Origin: Lutibacter sp.
Lineage (GTDB): Bacteria; Bacteroidota; Bacteroidia; Flavobacteriales; Flavobacteriaceae
NCBI GenBank assembly: GCA_004195315.1
Contig: SDWL01000020.1
Span: forward strand, 1-14,290
Reading direction: 5' to 3'
Length of the DNA stretch: 14,290 bases
Shown here: in pieces, positions 7,743-14,290 of the stretch
How positions within the stretch are numbered: the first letter of the stretch is position 1
How the letters are laid out: every line of letters begins with the position of its first letter
Notes under the pieces: generated by a model
Seen by the model: the letters and a program-made list of their open reading frames with translations, nothing else
Told to the model about the DNA's origin: nothing
Databases searched by the model: none
Translations under genes and position numbers: made by a program

Positions 7743-8702
7743 TTGAAAATTACAAGAGAAGTAAAAACAGGGATTGTTGCGGTGTTAGTTATTGCCTTAT
7801 TTATATGGGGTTTTAATTTTATGAAAGGGATTAATTTATTTGATGCTCCTTCAAAAACCTATTTAACAGAGTATAATAATGTTCAGGGATTGAATACAAC
7901 AAGTATTGTTACAATTAATGGTGTAGACGTAGGAAAAGTTATCAGTATTAATTTTAATAACGACCCAGAAAAAAGAGGCCAGTTAATTGTTGAGTTTAGT
8001 GTTGATACAGATTTTGAGTTCTCAAAAAATAGTATTGCAAAAATATACAGCGCTAGTTTAATGGGAGGGAAGTCTTTAGCAGTAGTACCTTCTTATGAAG
8101 GAGAAATGGCAAAGTCAGGTGATTTTTTACAGGGCCAAATAGAATCAGATATATTTTCTTCAGTAACTGAAAAATTAAATCCATTACAGGCAAAGGTTGA
8201 AAATGTAATTGTGAGTGCAGATTCCCTTATGACTGGTTTAACCGATGTTTTAGATACTAAAAGTAGAAACAACTTAAAGTCAAGTATTGCGCAATTAAAT
8301 GCTACAATTTTAAATTTTAAAAACATTTCTGAATCAGTTGATAAATTGGTTAAGAATAACGAAAAAAAGTTAGGAATAACTTTAGCAAATGCTGAATTAA
8401 TGACAGCTAATTTAGCTAAACTTTCAGATACATTGGTAAATGCTAACTTAGGATTAACCATAAAAAATTTAGAAACTACAGTTATTAATTTAAACAAAAT
8501 TTTGGCTAGTGTTGAAGCAGGAGAAGGTTCTTTAGGAAAGCTTTTAAATGATGAAGGAATGTATAATAATTTAACAAATTCTTCAAAAGAATTAGAAGAA
8601 TTATTACGTGAAATGAAGTTAAACCCTAAGCGTTTTGTTCATTTTTCAGTTTTTGGAAAAAAAGATAAAGGATATAAACCAGAAGAAGAACAAAAAGAGT
8701 AA
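7743..8702 (+). CDS. MCE/MlaD family lipid-transport protein
   Basis: A periplasmic, inner-membrane-anchored substrate-binding subunit of Mla-type systems that move phospholipids between membranes. The start is TTG at 7743: no ATG lies upstream before a stop at 7704-7706, and MKITREVKTG is the usual beginning of the family in this group. One transmembrane helix spans residues 10-28, the MCE domain covers about 37-115 (EYNNVQGLNTTSIVTINGVDVGKV, then SASLMGGKSLAVV), and a long predicted helical or coiled-coil region follows (about 145-290), ending in a charged tail. The 319-residue length is normal for single-MCE proteins. The MlaE permease and MlaF ATPase are not in the window. Its place after a cell-wall amidase and near lptD gives the segment an envelope-maintenance theme. 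Confidence 0.9.
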   Translation: MKITREVKTGIVAVLVIALFIWGFNFMKGINLFDAPSKTYLTEYNNVQGLNTTSIVTINGVDVGKVISINFNNDPEKRGQLIVEFSVDTDFEFSKNSIAKIYSASLMGGKSLAVVPSYEGEMAKSGDFLQGQIESDIFSSVTEKLNPLQAKVENVIVSADSLMTGLTDVLDTKSRNNLKSSIAQLNATILNFKNISESVDKLVKNNEKKLGITLANAELMTANLAKLSDTLVNANLGLTIKNLETTVINLNKILASVEAGEGSLGKLLNDEGMYNNLTNSSKELEELLREMKLNPKRFVHFSVFGKKDKGYKPEEEQKE

Positions 8703-8749
8703 CATTAGATATAAGTAAAAATAATTAGAGTCATCATTAAATAATTTGT

Positions 8750-10054
8750 ATGGATTATATTGACAATATAGCATTTGCAATTCTATTAATTATAGGAATT
8801 GGATTTTTTGCCAAAAACATTAAAAAACTAACAAGAAATATAAAACTAGGAAAAGAGATTGACAGAACTGATAATTCTAAAGCTCGTTGGAAAAGTATGG
8901 CAATGGTTGCTATAGGCCAGTCAAAAATGATTAAACGCCCAATTGCAGCAATTTTGCATATTATAGTATATGCAGGTTTTATTATTGTAAATATTGAAGT
9001 TATTGAAATAATAATAGATGGCCTCTTTGGAACCCATAGAGTTTTATCTTTTATGGGAGGCTTTTATTATTTTTTAATTGGTTCTTTTGAAGTAATTGCA
9101 TTTCTGGTACTTATAACCGTAATTGTTTTTTGGATTCGAAGAATGGTTATAAGAATTCCTCGTTTTTGGAATAAAGAAATGAAAGGATTTCCGAAAAATG
9201 ATGCACTTTACATTTTGTATTTTGAAATGGTATTAATGTCGTTATTCTTAATTATGAATGCAACAGATGTTCAATTTCAAGAGTTGAGTTCAGGAAACCT
9301 TATAAGTCAGTTTTTAACACCAATTTTTAATGGTTTCACACCTGAAAGTTTACACATTATTGAGCGATCAGCTTGGTGGGTTCATATAGTAGGTATTTTA
9401 GTGTTTTTAAACTATTTATACTACTCTAAACATCTTCACATATTATTAGCTTTTCCAAATACATTTTATGCAAACTTAAATGCTAAAGGAAAATTAAACA
9501 ATTTAGAAGCAGTAACAAATGAAGTGAAATTAATGATGGATCCAAATGTAGATCCATTTGCAGCTGCACCTGAAGGGTCTGAAAATCAAGTTCCTGAGAG
9601 ATTTGGAGCAAGTGATGTTACAGATTTAAATTGGGTTCAATTATTGAATGCTTATACCTGTACTGAATGTGGACGTTGTACTTCATCTTGTCCTGCAAAT
9701 CAAACAGGGAAGGAATTATCACCACGAGCAATTATGATGAAAACTCGTGACAGATTAGAAGAAGTAGGTGCAAATATTGATGAAAATGGAAAGTTTATAG
9801 ATGATGGTAAACAATTATTAAATGATTATATAACACCTGAAGAATTATGGGCTTGTACAAGTTGTAATGCTTGCGTGGAAGAATGCCCAGTAAATATTGA
9901 CCCATTATCAATTATTATAGACATGCGTCGTTATTTAGTGATGGAACAATCCGCTGCACCACAAGAATTAAATATGATGATGACTAATATTGAAAATAAT
10001 GGAGCTCCTTGGCAATACAACCAAATGGATAGATTAAATTGGAAAGACGAATAA
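8750..10054 (+). CDS. Membrane Fe-S oxidoreductase subunit, NarI-like plus two [4Fe-4S] sites
   Basis: Integral-membrane electron-transfer subunit of 434 residues. About five hydrophobic helices occupy residues 8-22, 64-90, 103-128, 152-170 and 207-235, resembling the NarI/DsrM heme b module. His70, His212, His228 and His230 lie in or beside helices and could ligate heme, though this is inference. A cytoplasmic ferredoxin-like domain follows with two CxxCxxCxxxC sets: Cys304, 307, 310, 314 and Cys369, 372, 375, 379, each followed by proline in the way of [4Fe-4S] sites. The tail ENNGAPWQYNQMDRLNW matches the end of the HdrC-like part in single-chain HdrD-type oxidoreductases, in which the CCG domains would come next. 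Here those domains are encoded separately at 10558-11337, so the two proteins probably form one complex. The physiological electron donor is unknown; menaquinone is a likely partner because menA lies nearby. Confidence 0.88.
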   Translation: MDYIDNIAFAILLIIGIGFFAKNIKKLTRNIKLGKEIDRTDNSKARWKSMAMVAIGQSKMIKRPIAAILHIIVYAGFIIVNIEVIEIIIDGLFGTHRVLSFMGGFYYFLIGSFEVIAFLVLITVIVFWIRRMVIRIPRFWNKEMKGFPKNDALYILYFEMVLMSLFLIMNATDVQFQELSSGNLISQFLTPIFNGFTPESLHIIERSAWWVHIVGILVFLNYLYYSKHLHILLAFPNTFYANLNAKGKLNNLEAVTNEVKLMMDPNVDPFAAAPEGSENQVPERFGASDVTDLNWVQLLNAYTCTECGRCTSSCPANQTGKELSPRAIMMKTRDRLEEVGANIDENGKFIDDGKQLLNDYITPEELWACTSCNACVEECPVNIDPLSIIIDMRRYLVMEQSAAPQELNMMMTNIENNGAPWQYNQMDRLNWKDE

Positions 10055-10089
10055 GACTACTATAATTATTAAAACTAAAGAAAATAAAA

Positions 10090-10536
10090 ATGAATAAGGA
10101 GGATGTAGAAAAGTTATTACAAGAAAAATTAGAAGCAGGATTACACATAAGTCCTATTTTGCCTGAAGGAATTAAAAATTATTTAATTGATATTGATGGT
10201 ACAGTAACCGAAGACGTTCCTAATGAAGAACCTGAAAGAATGGGAACTTGTGAGCCTTTTCCTGATGCATTAGCAACATTAAATAAGTGGTTTGACGAAG
10301 GACATATTATTTGTTTTTTTACTTCAAGAACTGAAGAGCATAGAGAAATAACAGAATTTTGGTTAAAAAAACATGGATTTAAATACCATAGTTTATTAAT
10401 GGGAAAACCTAGAGGTGGGAATTACCATTGGATTGATAATCATTTAGTTAAAGCAACTAGATTTAGAGGGAAATTTACAGATTTAATAGAAAAAGATGTA
10501 ACTATTAAAGTTTTTGACGACGGTCAACACAAATAA
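10090..10536 (+). CDS. Small HAD-superfamily protein, function unknown
   Basis: A 148-residue protein lying between the two Fe-S genes (35 bases after the first, 21 before the second), so surely cotranscribed with them. HAD signatures are visible: motif I DIDGTVTED with Asp34 and Asp36, motif II FFTSRTEE with Thr78 or Ser79, motif III Lys106 in LMGKPRGG, and an acidic motif IV candidate in YHWIDNH with Asp116. The cap region is minimal. I recall close flavobacterial relatives being labelled phosphoheptose isomerase. Nothing here resembles the SIS fold of GmhA, so that label looks wrong. A phosphatase or phosphotransferase activity is plausible but the substrate is not readable. A role in maturation or regulation of the flanking complex is speculative and based on position only. 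Confidence 0.82.
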   Translation: MNKEDVEKLLQEKLEAGLHISPILPEGIKNYLIDIDGTVTEDVPNEEPERMGTCEPFPDALATLNKWFDEGHIICFFTSRTEEHREITEFWLKKHGFKYHSLLMGKPRGGNYHWIDNHLVKATRFRGKFTDLIEKDVTIKVFDDGQHK

Positions 10537-10557
10537 AATAACTAAAATATTTTTAGA

Positions 10558-11337
10558 ATGAACGTACCAACAATGGCAGAAATGATGGCACAAGGAAAAC
10601 AACCTGAAGTATTATTTTGGGTAGGTTGTGCAGGAAGTTTTGATGACAGGGCTAAAAAAATCACAAAAGCATTTGTGAAAATCTTAAATAAAGCAAATGT
10701 TGATTTTGCTGTTTTAGGAACTGAAGAAAGTTGTTCTGGTGATCCTGCTAAAAGAGCAGGTAACGAGTTTTTGTTTCAAATGCAGGCAATGTCAAATATT
10801 GAAATATTAAATGCTTATGAGGTTAAAAAAATTGTTACAGCGTGTCCTCATTGTTTTAATACCTTAAAAAATGAATACCCAGAATTAGGTGGTGTTTATG
10901 AAGTGATGCATCATACTGAGTTGTTGAAATCATTGATTGATGAAGGTAGAATTTCTATTGAAGGAGGTAAATTTAACGGGAAGAAAATTACATTTCATGA
11001 CCCTTGTTATTTAGGACGTTCAAATGATATTTATGAAGCTCCAAGAGAACTAATTCAACAATTAGATGCTGAGTTGGTTGAAATGAAACATTGTAAATCT
11101 AATGGTTTGTGTTGTGGAGCTGGTGGCGCTCAAATGTTTAAAGATGCTGAAAAAGGCACAAAAGAAATTAATGTAGAACGTACAGACCAAGCTATTGAAG
11201 TGAGGCCTGATATTATTGCAACTGGTTGTCCGTTTTGTAATACAATGATGACAGATGGGGTTAAAATCACGAACAAAGAAGAAGAGATTGAAGTATTAGA
11301 TATTGCAGAACTTATTGCAGATGCTAATAATTTATAA
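10558..11337 (+). CDS. (Fe-S)-binding CCG-domain protein, HdrB/HdrD C-terminal type
   Basis: A soluble 259-residue protein with two cysteine-rich (CCG) domains, the catalytic or electron-bifurcating part in heterodisulfide reductase B and D, GlpC, LutA and related oxidoreductases. The first domain has Cys24 (WVGCAG), a single Cys59 in ESCSGDPAKRAGNE where canonical members have CC, and CPHC at 96-99. The second is complete: Cys150 (HDPCYLGR), the pair Cys185-Cys186 followed by Gly-Ala-Gly-Gly, and CPFC at 224-227. The second site could hold a noncubane [4Fe-4S] cluster or similar cofactor. There is no signal peptide or membrane segment, so it should dock on the membrane subunit encoded at 8750. 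The combination resembles DsrK-like and electron-transfer-flavoprotein:menaquinone oxidoreductase (EMO) families with the chain split in two. The real donor is not shown by the window. Confidence 0.88.
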   Translation: MNVPTMAEMMAQGKQPEVLFWVGCAGSFDDRAKKITKAFVKILNKANVDFAVLGTEESCSGDPAKRAGNEFLFQMQAMSNIEILNAYEVKKIVTACPHCFNTLKNEYPELGGVYEVMHHTELLKSLIDEGRISIEGGKFNGKKITFHDPCYLGRSNDIYEAPRELIQQLDAELVEMKHCKSNGLCCGAGGAQMFKDAEKGTKEINVERTDQAIEVRPDIIATGCPFCNTMMTDGVKITNKEEEIEVLDIAELIADANNL

Positions 11338-11382
11338 TTTTGAAGAACATTCACTCTTTTTAGATTCATTTTATTGAAATTT

Positions 11383-12285
11383 ATGATTAAAAATTACATT
11401 GAAGCTGCACGTTTAAGAACATTACCTTTGTCAGTTTCGGGTATTATTATAGGAAGTTTTATTGCAGCTTCTCAAGGTTTTTTTAATTGGTGGATTTGTA
11501 TATTAGCTTTATTAACCACTATTGGCTTCCAAGTTATTTCAAACTTTGCAAATGACTATGGAGATGGAATAAAAGGAACAGACAACAATGATAGAGTTGG
11601 GCCAACAAGGGCAATTCAAAGTGGTGTAATCACTCCAAAACAAATGCTCAATGCAATAAAAATTTCTATTGTTTTAACATTAATAGTAGCAATACTTCTT
11701 ATTTATATTTCTTTCGGTAAAGATGATTTTAAAAATTTAATCATTTTTTTTATACTAGGAATTGTAAGCATTGTTGCAGCTATTAAATATACAATGGGTA
11801 AAAAAGCTTATGGTTATAGTGGTTTCGGAGATTTATTTGTGTTCTTGTTTTTCGGAGTTTTAAGTGTATGTGGAAGCTATTATTTGTTAACAAAACAACT
11901 AGATTTCACTATTTTTTTACCAGCCTTCTCTGTTGGATTTTTAAGTATAGGTGTGTTAAATTTGAATAATATGCGAGACATGGAATCAGATATAAAATCA
12001 GGAAAAAGGACTTTAGTGGTTAAAATGGGAATGGAATTTGCAAAATACTATCATTATTATTTACTAATTTCTTCATTTTTATTTGCATTATTGTATAATG
12101 GGGTTCATTATAAATCACCATTTCAGTTTTTATTTCTGTTGGCATATCTTCTTGTATTTAAGCATTATATAGTTGTTTATAAAAACAAAATACCGAAATT
12201 ATTAGATCCGGAATTAAAAAAATTAGCCTTAAGCACTTTTTTGTTTTCTGTTCTATTTGGAATTGGATTACTTTTAGCTAAATAA
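11383..12285 (+). CDS. menA: 1,4-dihydroxy-2-naphthoate polyprenyltransferase
   Basis: Inner-membrane UbiA-family prenyltransferase that joins a polyprenyl chain to 1,4-dihydroxy-2-naphthoate, giving demethylmenaquinone. I start at ATG 11383 (300 residues); a TTG nine bases earlier is less likely. The first Asp-rich motif is NFANDYGDGIKGTDNNDR (54-71), continuing to VGPTRAIQSG, a pattern specific to MenA rather than UbiA. The second motif is NLNNMRDMESDIKSGKRT (193-210). Seven to nine hydrophobic helices fill the rest. It follows the CCG-protein gene by 45 bases on the same strand, linking menaquinone supply to the presumed quinone-linked Fe-S complex. Immediately downstream (15 bases) begins a decayed receptor remnant. 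Confidence 0.94.
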   Translation: MIKNYIEAARLRTLPLSVSGIIIGSFIAASQGFFNWWICILALLTTIGFQVISNFANDYGDGIKGTDNNDRVGPTRAIQSGVITPKQMLNAIKISIVLTLIVAILLIYISFGKDDFKNLIIFFILGIVSIVAAIKYTMGKKAYGYSGFGDLFVFLFFGVLSVCGSYYLLTKQLDFTIFLPAFSVGFLSIGVLNLNNMRDMESDIKSGKRTLVVKMGMEFAKYYHYYLLISSFLFALLYNGVHYKSPFQFLFLLAYLLVFKHYIVVYKNKIPKLLDPELKKLALSTFLFSVLFGIGLLLAK

Positions 12286-12298
12286 ATTTCTGTAAACT

Positions 12299-12786
12299 AT
12301 ACTTCTAATTGTAGCTAAACGATTTATTAATATTGACAAAGCTTCATAAACGGGTTTTTAATTCATATTTAATTACAAAGCAACAGATAAATTAACTTTC
12401 ACTTCAGAACTTTCTTATACATAGGCTGAAAATAAAGATTTTATTGAACTATTATATCTTATTCCTCCATTTATAGCAAATTTAGGAGCGAAATTGAAGA
12501 AACTAATTTTTGAATTGCTTTAAATTCACGTTTGGTAGAAAGTCAAAGTAGAATTGCAACTTTATATTTGGGACAAGAAACATCAGGTTTTGAAACATTA
12601 GATTTACTTGTAAGATTTGAGCTATATAAAGGGCTTTTAGTTGGTGTAGCATTGTTAAATATATTTGATAAAACGTACTATGAGCATTTAAATTTCTCAT
12701 ATAGTAATTCTGATATTTTTTCTGGAATAATTTATGAGTCAGGAAAAATTTTCACAACCTATATTAAATATAAATTAGATTTTTAA
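12299..12786 (+). pseudogene. Decayed C-terminal remnant of a TonB-dependent receptor
   Basis: This 594-base stretch between menA and the next gene has no intact gene but holds the end of an outer-membrane TonB-dependent receptor. Reading 12323-12493 gives FINIDKAS, stop, TGF, stop, then FIFNYKATDKLTFTSELSYT, stop, AENKDF and IPPFIANLGAK, with in-frame stops at 12347 (TAA), 12359 (TAA) and 12422 (TAG). A one-base loss near 12493-12496 shifts the frame, after which EETNF, TGA at 12511 (in the place of the family Trp), then IALNSRLVESQSRIAT and the hallmark NIFDKTYYEHLNFSY run to TAA at 12784. The end GKIFTTYIKYKLDF is the usual last beta-strand, slightly altered. Everything N-terminal (plug domain and most of the barrel) is missing. 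Bases 12286-12298 show nothing recognisable. The substrate of the former receptor cannot be told. Confidence 0.88.
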
Positions 12787-12801
12787 TTTTATTATTTTGT
12801 T

Positions 12802-12830
12802 AACCACGGAAATTGATTTTTCGTGGTTTT
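12802..12830 (+). terminator. Rho-independent-type hairpin after the receptor remnant
   Basis: AACCACGGAAA (12802-12812) can pair with TTTTCGTGGTT (12818-12828), giving an 11-pair stem with one G-U pair and a five-base loop, followed by a short T run ending at 12830. It lies after the pseudogene and before the hydrolase gene, so it would end the menA transcript. Confidence 0.6.
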
Positions 12831-12879
12831 ATGAAATAATTTTATTAAATTGCAGTAAACCAACTTATACATAGGCAAA

Positions 12880-13560
12880 ATGAAAGTAACTTACCTCGGA
12901 CACGCAAGTTTAAGTATTGAAACAAAAGACAAAACATTATTAATAGATCCTTTTATCACAGGTAACGAATTAGCAAAAGATATTGATATTAATAAATTGC
13001 AAGCGGATTATATTTTAATTACTCATGCGCATCAAGACCATATTTTAGATGTTGAAGCTATTGCAAAACGTACAGGCGCTAAAATAATTTCTAATTATGA
13101 AATTGTAACCTATTTTGAGAATAAAGGGATTGAAGGTCATCCTATGAATCATGGTGGAAAATGGAAATTTGATTTTGGGACGGTACATTACACAAATGCA
13201 ATTCATTCTAGTTCATTTCCTGATGGAAGTTATGGTGGTCAACCAGGTGGATTTGTAATTGAAACAAGTCATCATAGGGTATTTATTGCAGGTGATACAG
13301 CTTTAACATATGATATGAAATTAATTCCGGATGTAATTGGGGAACTTGATTTAGCTATTTTACCTGTAGGTGATAATTTTACAATGGGAATAGAAGAAGC
13401 AATAAAAGCAAGCACATTTTTAAATTGCAATAAAGTGTTAGGCTATCATTTTGATACTTTTGGATACATAAAAATTAACCATAAAGAGGCATTCACAAAA
13501 TTTGCAAAGGCTAAAAAAGAATTATATTTATTACCAATAGGTAGTAATATGAAGTTATAA
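12880..13560 (+). CDS. UPF0173 metal-dependent hydrolase (metallo-beta-lactamase fold)
   Basis: A 226-residue cytoplasmic metallo-beta-lactamase-fold hydrolase of the UPF0173 (YtkL-like) family. The start MKVTYLGHASLSIET is the family start. The metal ligands are visible: HAHQDH with His49, His51, Asp53 and His54, His109 in NAIHSSS, Asp139 in FIAGDTAL and His190 in LGYHFDTFG, enough for two metal ions. The length is normal. The biological substrate of the family is not established. In flavobacteria I recall such a gene lying among menaquinone genes (menB, menA, menC), and here menA is separated from it only by the receptor remnant and a terminator. A thioesterase role in that pathway is therefore possible but unproven. 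Its own promoter must lie in 12831-12879, where I see no clear consensus box. Confidence 0.92.
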   Translation: MKVTYLGHASLSIETKDKTLLIDPFITGNELAKDIDINKLQADYILITHAHQDHILDVEAIAKRTGAKIISNYEIVTYFENKGIEGHPMNHGGKWKFDFGTVHYTNAIHSSSFPDGSYGGQPGGFVIETSHHRVFIAGDTALTYDMKLIPDVIGELDLAILPVGDNFTMGIEEAIKASTFLNCNKVLGYHFDTFGYIKINHKEAFTKFAKAKKELYLLPIGSNMKL

Positions 13561-13601
13561 TTGCAACTGAATAAAGTTTTTATTAATTAAATTAAACCAT
13601 C

Positions 13602-13991
13602 ATGAAAGCAAACGTATGTTGTTGGTTTGAAATACCAGTTGAAAATATGAACAGAGCTGTTAAGTTTTACGAAACAGTTTTTAATTTTAAAATTAATGTT
13701 CAAAATTTTGGAGAAGAACTGATGGGATGGTTTCCATTTACTAATATAAAAAATTCACCAAATTCTGGAGGTTCATTAATTTATAACCCAAAACATTACA
13801 CTCCAAGTACCAATGGCACTCTAATTTATTTAGCTTCACAAACTAATAATGTTTCAAATGAATTAAGTAGAGTAGAATTAGCCGGTGGGAATGTAATTAT
13901 TGAAAAAAAAATAATTTCAGAAGAAATTGGTTTTATGGGAGTTTTTATTGATACCGAAGGAAATAGAATTGCAGTACATTCAACAAAATAA
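13602..13991 (+). CDS. VOC-superfamily (glyoxalase/bleomycin-resistance fold) protein
   Basis: A 129-residue protein of the vicinal oxygen chelate fold. The N-terminal half carries FEIPVENMNRAVKFYETVFNFK (residues 9-30), the usual first beta-alpha-beta unit. The C-terminal half carries ELAGGNVIIEKK and GFMGVFIDTEGNRIAVHS, the second unit and the strand that often supplies a Glu or His metal ligand. Such single-domain proteins (YCEI-like) act in diverse reactions or as binding proteins, and the substrate is not readable. It is not clearly glyoxalase I: length and motifs differ, so a link to the methylglyoxal synthase in this window is not supported. It starts 41 bases after the hydrolase and ends 11 bases before the zinc-ribbon gene. 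Confidence 0.9.
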   Translation: MKANVCCWFEIPVENMNRAVKFYETVFNFKINVQNFGEELMGWFPFTNIKNSPNSGGSLIYNPKHYTPSTNGTLIYLASQTNNVSNELSRVELAGGNVIIEKKIISEEIGFMGVFIDTEGNRIAVHSTK

Positions 13992-14002
13992 ATTTTAATA
14001 AA

Positions 14003-14269
14003 ATGAAAATTTATAAAAATTGTCAAAGTTGCGGAATGCCTTTTAAAAAAGATCCAAAAGGTAGTGGTACTAATGCAGATGGGCAACCAAGTATTAAATA
14101 TTGCAGTTTTTGTTATGAAAAAGGTGAGTTTTTACAGCCAGATATCACTCTTCAAGAAATGCAAGATTTTGTAAAAGAAAAATTAAAAGAATTAGGAGGC
14201 ATTATGAAACTATTTGCCGGACCTTTTTCAAAAGGAATTTCCAGACTAGAGCGTTGGAAAAAGAATTAA
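14003..14269 (+). CDS. Small putative zinc-ribbon protein (PF12674-like)
   Basis: An 88-residue protein with a zinc-ribbon made of Cys7 and Cys10 (NCQSCGMPF) and Cys34 and Cys37 (YCSFCYEKG), with the family features KKDPKGSGTNADGQPS between them and PDITLQEMQDFVKEKLKELG after them. The last 25 residues are basic and amphipathic. The family is common in bacteria and has no settled function; zinc binding is expected. It is complete: TAA at 14267-14269 lies just before the adapter. The 11-base gap from the VOC gene suggests cotranscription. Confidence 0.88.
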   Translation: MKIYKNCQSCGMPFKKDPKGSGTNADGQPSIKYCSFCYEKGEFLQPDITLQEMQDFVKEKLKELGGIMKLFAGPFSKGISRLERWKKN

Positions 14270-14271
14270 CA

Positions 14272-14290
14272 CTGTCTCTTATACACATCT
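14272..14290 (-). other. Nextera/Tn5 mosaic-end adapter (artefact)
   Basis: CTGTCTCTTATACACATCT is the reverse complement of the mosaic end at position 1. Together the two give the window 19-base terminal inverted repeats that come from tagmentation, not from a natural transposon. Confidence 0.97.

Noticed and set aside
8093..8497. Minus-strand open frame inside the MlaD gene
   Set aside because: Shadow of the helical MlaD region; no independent coding evidence.
10090..10536. Phosphoheptose isomerase (GmhA) for the HAD gene
   Set aside because: The protein has HAD motifs and no SIS-domain sequence, so the label appears to be an inherited misannotation.
12503..12700. Minus-strand open frame across the receptor remnant
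   Set aside because: The plus strand here clearly encodes receptor sequence; the antisense frame is incidental.
12414..12876. A 13-base direct repeat (CTTATACATAGGC at 12414 and 12864) as a duplication scar
   Set aside because: A shared 13-mer is expected by chance within 14 kb of AT-rich DNA and the flanks do not match.
13602..13991. VOC protein as the glyoxalase I partner of methylglyoxal synthase
   Set aside because: The motifs fit a generic YCEI-like VOC protein; the glyoxalase I metal and glutathione signatures are not evident and it lies 10 kb away.
1..14290. A 14-kb composite transposon with 19-base terminal inverted repeats
   Set aside because: The repeats are exactly the Nextera mosaic end, there is no transposase, and the gene content is housekeeping.

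Overview
The window is an AT-rich piece of a Bacteroidota chromosome, most likely from a member of the Flavobacteriaceae. Four things point there. Several genes lie just downstream of TAnnTTTG-like promoter boxes and lack strong Shine-Dalgarno sequences. The protein types are flavobacterial: a cysteine-free LptD, an Amidase_3-SPOR amidase, a single MCE/MlaD protein, menaquinone synthesis and a decayed TonB-dependent receptor. The wording of each protein fits that group. Gene order is compact, mostly housekeeping. I saw no rRNA, tRNA, CRISPR array, insertion sequence or phage gene. The first and last 19 bases are Nextera/Tn5 mosaic-end adapter in inverted orientation, so genomic sequence runs from about 20 to 14271.

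Left part (20-3270, + strand): a 5'-truncated sugar-kinase-like phosphotransferase, then ATP-dependent 6-phosphofructokinase (pfkA), NAD-type glyceraldehyde-3-phosphate dehydrogenase (gap) and methylglyoxal synthase (mgsA). The last three form a tight central-carbon cluster. mgsA drains the triose phosphate that pfkA and aldolase produce and that gap would otherwise consume.

Middle (3276-8702): on the minus strand lptD followed by ridA, a two-gene unit converging on mgsA. Divergent from lptD, on the plus strand, is an envelope set: a secreted zinc amidase with a SPOR domain and an MCE/MlaD lipid-transport protein. lptD has no ATG at its proper start, which is either a non-AUG start or a one-base indel in a homopolymer.

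Right-middle (8750-12285, + strand): a membrane protein with two [4Fe-4S] sites, a small HAD-fold protein, and a soluble protein with two cysteine-rich CCG-type domains, followed by menA. The two Fe-S proteins together look like one HdrD/EMO-type quinone-linked oxidoreductase split into two genes, with the HAD gene inserted between them. The neighbouring menA suggests menaquinone as its partner. This is the most unusual part of the window, although it is probably conserved in flavobacteria rather than unique.

Right end (12286-14271): a badly decayed C-terminal remnant of a TonB-dependent receptor with three in-frame stops, a frameshift and a further stop; a hairpin terminator; a UPF0173 metal-dependent hydrolase; a VOC-fold protein; and a small zinc-ribbon protein.
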